From the NCBI RefSeq assembly GCF_014650755.1, contig NZ_BMVO01000023.1:43657-107656 (forward strand): a stretch of 64,000 nucleotides of DNA, written 5' to 3'. The position numbers and the translations under genes were made by a program. This DNA is from Streptomyces chryseus (GTDB lineage Bacteria; Actinomycetota; Actinomycetes; Streptomycetales; Streptomycetaceae). The notes beneath the pieces are model-generated. The model did no database searches and was not told the origin of the DNA. It was given only the letters and a program-made list of their open reading frames with translations. Every line of letters begins with the position of its first letter. The first letter of the stretch is position 1. Shown here piece by piece: positions 59,272-64,000 of this stretch.

Positions 59272-59595
59272 ATGGCGTGGCTGCTGGTGATAGTGGCTGG
59301 TTTGCTGGAGACCGGATTCGCCGTGTGCCTGAAGCTGTCCCACGGCTTCAGCCGGCTCTGGCCCACCGTCGCCTTCTGCGCGTTCGCGCTCGGCAGCTTC
59401 GGCCTGTTGACGCTCGCGCTGCGCAAGCTCGACGTGGGACCCGCGTACGCGGTGTGGACGGGCATCGGGGCCGCGGGCACCGCGATCTACGGGATGGTCT
59501 TCCTCGGCGACGTGGTGTCGACGCTGAAGCTGATCTCGATCTCGCTGGTGATCATCGGCGTCATCGGCCTCCAGCTCTCGGGCTCGGCCCACTGA
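59272..59595 (+). CDS. SMR-family multidrug/guanidinium transporter
   Basis: 107 residues with four membrane helices. E13 (LLETGFAVCLKLSHGF) is the essential SMR glutamate; WTGIGAAGTAIYGMVFLGD matches the helix-3 signature of the Gdx/SugE branch, suggesting guanidinium export rather than general drug efflux (inference). No guanidine riboswitch is seen upstream. GGGAGG precedes the ATG. The 3' end overlaps the convergent TetR gene by 35 bp. Confidence 0.9.
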   Translation: MAWLLVIVAGLLETGFAVCLKLSHGFSRLWPTVAFCAFALGSFGLLTLALRKLDVGPAYAVWTGIGAAGTAIYGMVFLGDVVSTLKLISISLVIIGVIGLQLSGSAH

Positions 59596-60280
59596 GCCCC
59601 GGCCCGCCGGGGCCCGCCCCGGCGAGGGCCCTGCGCAGCAGCCGCGTGAAGCCGCCCCCCGGGGCCGTGGGCGCCAGGACGTACGAGAGCGCGAGCCGCA
59701 GGACCAGTTCGCAGCGGTACGCGATCTCCGCCGCCTCCTCCTTCGTACGTCCCGTCCCGAGCGCGGCGAGCGCCCTGTCCCGTACCGCCGCGATCAGTTC
59801 GGCGGGCCCCGGCGATCCGGCGTCGGCGCGGCGCTGGGCGGGCACCGGGGACACCGCCGTGTACGGGACGGTCCGCGCCGGGCGGGGGGCGGGCAGCCGG
59901 TCGCCCCAGCATCCGGTGAGCAGCGCGCGGACGAACGGATTGACGCGGGCGGCGCCGACGGTGAACTCGGCCACGGCCACCAGCCGGTCTTCGGGTCCAG
60001 CAGTCCGGGCCGCCGCCGGGGCGGCCCGGACTGTTCCCCGCCCGGCCGTCCGCTCGGCCGGCCGGCCGGCCAGCGCCCGCTCGACGCCGGCCAGGAAGCC
60101 GTCGGCCTCGCGGCGCACCAGCGCGCGGGCCAGACCGTCCTTGGTGCCGAACTCGTTGTAGAGGGTCTGCCGCGAGACGCCCGCCGCCGCGGCCACGTCG
60201 ACCATCCGCACCCCGGACCACGGACGGACCGCGAGCGCGGTGAAGGCGGCGTCCAGCAAGGCTTCTCGCGCTGTGGGCAT
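59561..60280 (-). CDS. TetR-family transcriptional regulator
   Basis: 239 residues. The N-terminal HTH (ALLDAAFTALAVRPWSGVRM ... VAAAAGVSRQTLYNEFGTKD, 7-48) is canonical TetR; the helical ligand domain has a Pro/Ala-rich insertion near 135. It is tail-to-tail with the SMR gene and may regulate it, which is not shown. A Gly/Pro-rich end is read through the end of the SMR gene. Confidence 0.88.
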   Translation of the reverse strand: MPTAREALLDAAFTALAVRPWSGVRMVDVAAAAGVSRQTLYNEFGTKDGLARALVRREADGFLAGVERALAGRPAERTAGRGTVRAAPAAARTAGPEDRLVAVAEFTVGAARVNPFVRALLTGCWGDRLPAPRPARTVPYTAVSPVPAQRRADAGSPGPAELIAAVRDRALAALGTGRTKEEAAEIAYRCELVLRLALSYVLAPTAPGGGFTRLLRRALAGAGPGGPGLSGPSPRAGGR

Positions 60281-60416
60281 CGCGTGCGCCTCCCCGACGG
60301 CTGGGGTCTCAGAGTTGACGCGCCGCCGGGCAGTGTCAATGGGCCCCGCGCCGCGCGTACCGGGCGGCGGGCGGCGCCCGCACCGCGAGACCGTGTGGTT
60401 CGCGCGGAACGCGGTC

Positions 60417-60422
60417 GATACT
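60417..60422 (+). promoter_or_regulatory. Candidate -10 box of leaderless hisN mRNA
   Basis: GATACT followed by 8 nt and ATG 60431; no Shine-Dalgarno. Confidence 0.4.
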
Positions 60423-60430
60423 GTTCAGTC

Positions 60431-61225
60431 ATGCCCGACTACCACGATGATCTGCGCTTTGCCCATGTTCTCGCCGACGCCGCGGACGCCACGACGATGG
60501 AGCGCTTCAAGGCTCTGGATCTCAAGGTCGAGACGAAACCGGACATGACGCCGGTGACGGAGGCCGACAAGGCCGCCGAGGAGCTGATCCGCAGCCATCT
60601 GCACCGCGGCAGGCCGCGTGACGCCGTTCTGGGCGAGGAGTACGGGCTCCAGGGCACGGGCCCGCGCCGCTGGGTCGTAGACCCGATCGACGGCACCAAG
60701 AACTACGTGCGGGGCGTCCCGGTCTGGGCGACCCTGATCTCGCTCATGGAGGCCGGCGAGAACGGCTTCCAGCCCGTGATGGGCGTCGTGTCCGCGCCCG
60801 CGCTGGGCCGCCGCTGGTGGGCGGCGAAGGGCGGCGGTGCGTACACCGGGCGCAGCCTCACCTCCGCCACCCGCCTCCACGTCTCCAAGGTCGACCGGAT
60901 CGAGAACGCGTCCTTCGCGTACTCCTCGCTGAGCGGCTGGGAGGAGCGGGGCCGGCTCGACGGCTTCCTGGACCTGACCCGCGACTGCTGGCGGACACGC
61001 GCGTACGGCGACTTCTGGCCGTACATGTTGGTCGCGGAGGGCGCGGTGGACATCTGCGCCGAACCCGAGCTCTCGCTCTGGGACATGGCCGCGAACGCGA
61101 TCATCGTCCAGGAGGCGGGCGGCGTCTTCACCAGCCTCGAAGGAGTGACGGGTCCCCACGGCGGCAACGCCGCGGCGTCCAACGGCCTGCTCCACGACGA
61201 GCTGCTGGGCTACCTGCGCGCCTAG
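60431..61225 (+). CDS. hisN: Histidinol-phosphatase (inositol-monophosphatase family)
   Basis: 264 residues of the IMPase fold. Metal ligands are E70 (GEEYG), D84 and D87 (VVDPIDGTKNY), and a C-terminal Asp in LWDMAANAIIVQEAGG. Streptomyces and Corynebacterium use this type, HisN, as histidinol-phosphate phosphatase in histidine synthesis. An inositol-phosphatase role cannot be excluded from sequence alone. ATG 60431 may be leaderless. Confidence 0.92.
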   Translation: MPDYHDDLRFAHVLADAADATTMERFKALDLKVETKPDMTPVTEADKAAEELIRSHLHRGRPRDAVLGEEYGLQGTGPRRWVVDPIDGTKNYVRGVPVWATLISLMEAGENGFQPVMGVVSAPALGRRWWAAKGGGAYTGRSLTSATRLHVSKVDRIENASFAYSSLSGWEERGRLDGFLDLTRDCWRTRAYGDFWPYMLVAEGAVDICAEPELSLWDMAANAIIVQEAGGVFTSLEGVTGPHGGNAAASNGLLHDELLGYLRA

Positions 61226-61233
61226 CGCCCGTG

Positions 61234-61266
61234 GCCCCCGCGCCCGGAAAACCGGCGCGCGGGGGC
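61234..61266 (+). terminator. Hairpin after hisN
   Basis: GCCCCCGCGCCCGG pairs with CCGGCGCGCGGGGGC with a bulge around an AAAA loop. Confidence 0.7.
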
Positions 61267-61408
61267 GTCCGCTCGTCCAACTCCCCCTCCCACGCCCCCT
61301 TGTTGCCTCGCCGGTCAACTGCCACTCTGTGAGTCCCCCCACTTGTGAACTTGTGAATCGGTTCTCGTAGCGCATGATGCCCGCTTCACCAAGGAGGTGG
61401 CTCCGTCC

Positions 61409-61822
61409 ATGCTCGTCCGTGACGCCATGAGCACGGTGGTCCTCACCATCGGCCCCGCCCACACACTCCGCCAGGCAGCCCGACTGATGGCGGAGCGCCG
61501 CGTCGGGGCGGCCGTCGTCCTCGACACCGACGCCGGCGGAGTCGGCATCCTGACCGAACGCGACATCCTCGTCTCCATCGGGTCGGGCCAGGATCCCGAC
61601 CTGGAGACGGCCGGCACCCACACCACCACCGACGTCGTCTTCGCGGCGCCCCGCTGGACGCTGGAGGAAGCCGCCGACGCCATGGCGCACGGCGGCTTCC
61701 GGCACCTGATCGTGCTGGACGGGGACGGCCCCGTCGGCGTCGTCTCCGTACGCGACATCATCCGCTGCTGGGCACCGAGCCGCAGGCAGTCACGCCCGCA
61801 GCCGGGAGCCCTCGTGGCCTGA
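61409..61822 (+). CDS. Tandem CBS-domain protein
   Basis: 137 residues made of two CBS motifs: MLVRDAMSTVVLTIGPAHTL ... ILTERDIL (1-55) and TTTDVVFAAPRWTLEEAADA ... VVSVRDIIRCW (70-125). Such stand-alone pairs bind adenine nucleotides and regulate partners; the partner is unknown. AAGGAGGT lies 11-12 nt before ATG 61409. It is convergent with katA. Confidence 0.88.
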   Translation: MLVRDAMSTVVLTIGPAHTLRQAARLMAERRVGAAVVLDTDAGGVGILTERDILVSIGSGQDPDLETAGTHTTTDVVFAAPRWTLEEAADAMAHGGFRHLIVLDGDGPVGVVSVRDIIRCWAPSRRQSRPQPGALVA

Positions 61823-61830
61823 GCGCGAAA

Positions 61831-61863
61831 GAGGGCCGGACTCCCCTGGGGAATCCGGCCCTC
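61831..61863. terminator. Bidirectional terminator between CBS gene and katA
   Basis: GAGGGCCGGA pairs perfectly with TCCGGCCCTC across a 13-nt loop. Confidence 0.75.
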
Positions 61864-61884
61864 CGCCTACGACAAGCGTCCGTA

Positions 61885-63354
61885 CTAGCCGCGCAGGGCC
61901 TGGACCGCGGCTTCCAGCCGCTTGCCGAAGTCACCGTCGGCCTGACGGAAGTTGTTGACCGCGCGCTCCGCGATGTCGTCGCGCGACACCTTGGAGATGA
62001 ACTGGGCCAGGTTGTCGATCAGACGGCCCTTCTCGTCCTCGGACATCAGGCGGTAGAGGTTGCCGGCCTGGACGAAGTCGTCGTCCTCGGCGTGCCGCGG
62101 AGCCTCGTGGTTGCCGGTGGCGCCGGTGACCGGTACGGGCTCCCACAGCGGCCTGCCCGTCTGCGCGGGGCCGCCGAAGCTGTTGGGCTCGTAGTTCTTG
62201 GTGCCCTTGTGGCGGCCGCCGTACAGGTAGCCGTCACGGGAGTTCGTCCGCGCCTCGGTGGCGTGCGGGCGGTTCACCGGCAGGTGGTCGGCGTTGATGC
62301 CGACGCGGTAGCGGTGGGCGTCGCCGTACGCGAAGAGGCGGCCCTGGAGCATCTTGTCGGGGGACGGGCCGATGCCCGGCACGAAGTGCGCGGGGCTGAA
62401 GATCGACTGCTCGACCTCGGCGAAGATGTTCTCCGGGTTCCGGTTGAGCTCCAGCTTGCCGATCTCGATCGGCGGGTAGTCCGCGTGCGGCCAGACCTTG
62501 GTCAGGTCGAACGGGTTGAAGCGGTACGTCGCCGCCTCGGCCGCCGGCATGATCTGCACCTGCACGGTCCAGGACGGGAACTCGCCGCGCTCGATGGCCT
62601 CGCGCAGGTCGCGCTGGTGCGAGTCGGGGTCGACGCCGGAGAGGCGGTTGGCCTCGTCGGTGGTGAGGTTCTTGATGCCCTGGTCGGTCTTGAAGTGGTA
62701 CTTGACCCAGAAGACCTCGCCGGCCTCGTTGTTCCACTGGTACGTGTGCGAGCCGTACCCGTTCATGTGCCGCAGTGTCGCCGGGATGCCGCGGTCACCG
62801 AACAGCCAGGTCACCTGGTGCGTCGACTCGGGGCTCAGGCCCCAGAAGTCCCACACGTTGTCGGCTTCCTGCGAGCCGGTGTACGGGTCGCGCTTCTGCG
62901 TGTGGATGAAGTCCGGGAACTTGATGGCGTCCTTGATGAAGAAGACGGGGGTGTTGTTCCCGACGAGGTCGTAGTTCCCCTCCTCCGTGTAGAACTTCAG
63001 CGCGAAACCGCGGGGGTCGCGCACCGCGTCCGCCGAGCCGAGGTTGCCCGCGACCGTCGAGAAGCGCAGGAAGGTCTCGGTCTGCTTGCCGACCTCGGAG
63101 AGGAACTTCGCCCGCGTCCACTGCGAGACGTCGCGGGTGAGGGTGAAGGTGCCGTAGGCACCGGCACCGCGCGCGTGGACGATGCGCTCCGGTATGCGCT
63201 CGCGGTTGAAGTGCGCGAGCTTCTCCAGCAGCGCCTGGTCCTGGACCAGAACGGGACCGCCGGCGCCAGCGGTCTCGCTGTTCTGATTGTCGCCGACCGG
63301 CGCGCCGGCCTCCGTGGTAAGCGGTCCCTGCGTCACGTGCGCCTCCTGCGTCAT
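61885..63354 (-). CDS. katA: Monofunctional haem catalase KatA
   Basis: 489 residues from ATG 63354. Clade-3-sized catalase with distal His60 (ERIVHARGAGAYG), distal Asn133 (VGNNTPVFFI), and proximal haem ligand Tyr343 (RLFAYGDAHRYR). It decomposes H2O2 to water and oxygen in the cytoplasm. Divergent from catR; a CatR-type palindrome sits in the katA promoter, so CatR represses it until peroxide oxidises the repressor (known for the Streptomyces pair). Confidence 0.96.
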   Translation of the reverse strand: MTQEAHVTQGPLTTEAGAPVGDNQNSETAGAGGPVLVQDQALLEKLAHFNRERIPERIVHARGAGAYGTFTLTRDVSQWTRAKFLSEVGKQTETFLRFSTVAGNLGSADAVRDPRGFALKFYTEEGNYDLVGNNTPVFFIKDAIKFPDFIHTQKRDPYTGSQEADNVWDFWGLSPESTHQVTWLFGDRGIPATLRHMNGYGSHTYQWNNEAGEVFWVKYHFKTDQGIKNLTTDEANRLSGVDPDSHQRDLREAIERGEFPSWTVQVQIMPAAEAATYRFNPFDLTKVWPHADYPPIEIGKLELNRNPENIFAEVEQSIFSPAHFVPGIGPSPDKMLQGRLFAYGDAHRYRVGINADHLPVNRPHATEARTNSRDGYLYGGRHKGTKNYEPNSFGGPAQTGRPLWEPVPVTGATGNHEAPRHAEDDDFVQAGNLYRLMSEDEKGRLIDNLAQFISKVSRDDIAERAVNNFRQADGDFGKRLEAAVQALRG

Positions 63355-63391
63355 ACCTGCAAGTCCTGTCCCTTGGCGTTTGCCGTTCTCG

Positions 63392-63419
63392 ATCCTACAA
63401 TAGACTTTGTCTAAGTCAA
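63392..63419 (-). promoter_or_regulatory. katA promoter with CatR operator in the spacer
   Basis: TTGACT (-35, 63419-63414), a 16-nt spacer and TAGGAT (-10, 63397-63392). The spacer contains the 5-3-5 palindrome TAGACTTTGTCTA (63401-63413), so repressor binding would block polymerase directly. Confidence 0.85.
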
Positions 63420-63467
63420 GCAATCATCCAAAGTCACACCCGTTCGGGACCTGGGTCCCACCACTGT

Positions 63468-63473
63468 TAGGCT
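63468..63473 (+). promoter_or_regulatory. Candidate -10 box of leaderless catR mRNA
   Basis: TAGGCT followed by 7 nt and ATG 63481; no Shine-Dalgarno is present. Confidence 0.55.
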
Positions 63474-63480
63474 GGATCGC

Positions 63481-63897
63481 ATGAGTGACCTGTTGGAACG
63501 ACTGCGCGGACGCGGCTGGCGCATGACCGCTCAGCGGCGCGTCGTGGCCGAAGTCCTCGACGGGGACCACATCCACCTGACCGCCGACGAGGTGCACGCG
63601 CGCGCCGTCGCGAAGCTGCCCGAGATCTCCCGGGCGACCGTCTACAACACGCTGGGCGAGATGGTGTCCCTCGGCGAGGTGCTCGAGGTGTCCACGGACC
63701 GCCGGGCGAAGCGGTACGACCCGAACGCGCACCGCCCGCACCACCACCTGGTGTGCGCGCGCTGCGGCGCCATACGCGATGTGCACCCGGTCGGCGATCC
63801 GCTCACGGATCTGCCGGACTCCGAGCGCTTCGGCTTCACGATCTCGGACGTAGAGGTGACCTACCGGGGCACATGCCCCAACTGCGCCTCCGCCTGA
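63481..63897 (+). CDS. catR: Peroxide-sensing Fur-family repressor CatR
   Basis: 138 residues: winged helix (MTAQRRVVAEVL; ISRATVYNTLGEM, 15-62), His-rich metal site (HRPHHHLVCARC, 84-95) and two CxxC pairs (C92/C95, C132/C135) binding structural zinc. In S. coelicolor CatR represses catalase and is inactivated by H2O2. Divergent from katA over 126 bp. Confidence 0.95.
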   Translation: MSDLLERLRGRGWRMTAQRRVVAEVLDGDHIHLTADEVHARAVAKLPEISRATVYNTLGEMVSLGEVLEVSTDRRAKRYDPNAHRPHHHLVCARCGAIRDVHPVGDPLTDLPDSERFGFTISDVEVTYRGTCPNCASA

Positions 63898-63949
63898 CCC
63901 TCCTCGACACGGCCGAAGGGCCCGGCACCGGATTCCGGGACACTGTTGG

Positions 63950-64000
63950 TTAATTCGGGCCCTGCGTGACGTCGGCCTTCAAGACCCGGTTGTGGTCTTG
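63950..64000 (-). CDS. C-terminal end of a gene running in from outside the window
   Basis: Reading from the right edge, codons CAA GAC CAC AAC ... end in a TAA at 63952-63950, giving QDHNRVLKADVTQGPN as the last 16 residues. Codon bias is normal. Family cannot be told; the short hydrophilic end would fit a secreted or substrate-binding protein. It is convergent with catR. Confidence 0.45.
   Translation of the reverse strand, partial: QDHNRVLKADVTQGPN

Overview
The window is chromosomal DNA of a Streptomyces species. It is very GC-rich, with extreme third-position GC, many GTG starts and ATGA/GTGA coupled gene overlaps. It carries genus hallmarks: sigR-rsrA, a prsH-sigH pair, wblE, dasR-dasABCD-nagB, a B12-riboswitch nrdABS locus, snpA with a divergent LysR gene, a family 2B encapsulin and catR-katA. 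From about 24 kb to the end the gene content and order fit the conserved core chromosome; this is inferred from known Streptomyces loci, with no alignment run. The first 10 kb is accessory.

Layout. 1-4.4 kb: a partial unknown gene, an XRE regulator with a TTA codon coupled to a NUDIX hydrolase, the frameshifted remains of an ASCH protein and a methyltransferase, and a small DUF6087-like gene. 4.5-10.2 kb (minus strand): a four-gene polymorphic-toxin cassette, with an SseB-like protein, an ESX-like partner, an RHS/YD-repeat toxin with a WXG-like N-terminus, and a small acidic putative immunity protein 5 bp downstream. 10.7-18 kb: secreted HNH nuclease, AlkZ-like protein, NmrA-like reductase, snapalysin SnpA with its LysR activator interrupted by an in-frame amber codon, and several small enzymes. 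18.1-20.7 kb: a two-gene operon of family 2B encapsulin shell and polyprenyl synthase. 20.9-24.5 kb: amidase, PLP desulfhydrase/deaminase, Na+/H+ antiporter, UBP zinc finger.

24.7-30 kb: anti-sigma factor PrsH with SigH, a membrane protein, a lipid kinase, WblE and the sensor kinase PdtaS. 30.3-38.3 kb: the aminosugar regulon, made of an SIS sugar-phosphate protein, NagB, DasD (GH3), the DasABC ABC importer and its regulator DasR, with DasR-like operators at the nagB, dasA and pdtaS-side promoters. 38.4-41.5 kb: CstA with its YbdD partner, and a Uma2-family protein. 41.5-47.5 kb: cobalamin riboswitch, nrdA, nrdB, a helical-repeat protein and an NrdS-like AraC regulator. 47.5-53.1 kb: M15 peptidase, peptide deformylase, TPR protein, and a tandem pair of HD-domain membrane proteins, one with a canonical HD-GYP motif and one degenerate.

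53.2-64 kb: thiol-oxidative-stress sigma factor SigR with its zinc anti-sigma RsrA and a textbook SigR promoter, then an alpha/beta hydrolase, HMCES-like protein, M50 protease, AroA, RsgA, SMR transporter, TetR regulator, histidinol-phosphatase HisN, CBS protein, catalase KatA and divergent CatR, and the C-terminal codons of one more gene. No tRNA, rRNA, CRISPR array, insertion sequence or phage integrase was seen. A recurring feature is start codons placed 7 nt after a TANNNT hexamer with no Shine-Dalgarno sequence, suggesting many leaderless mRNAs.
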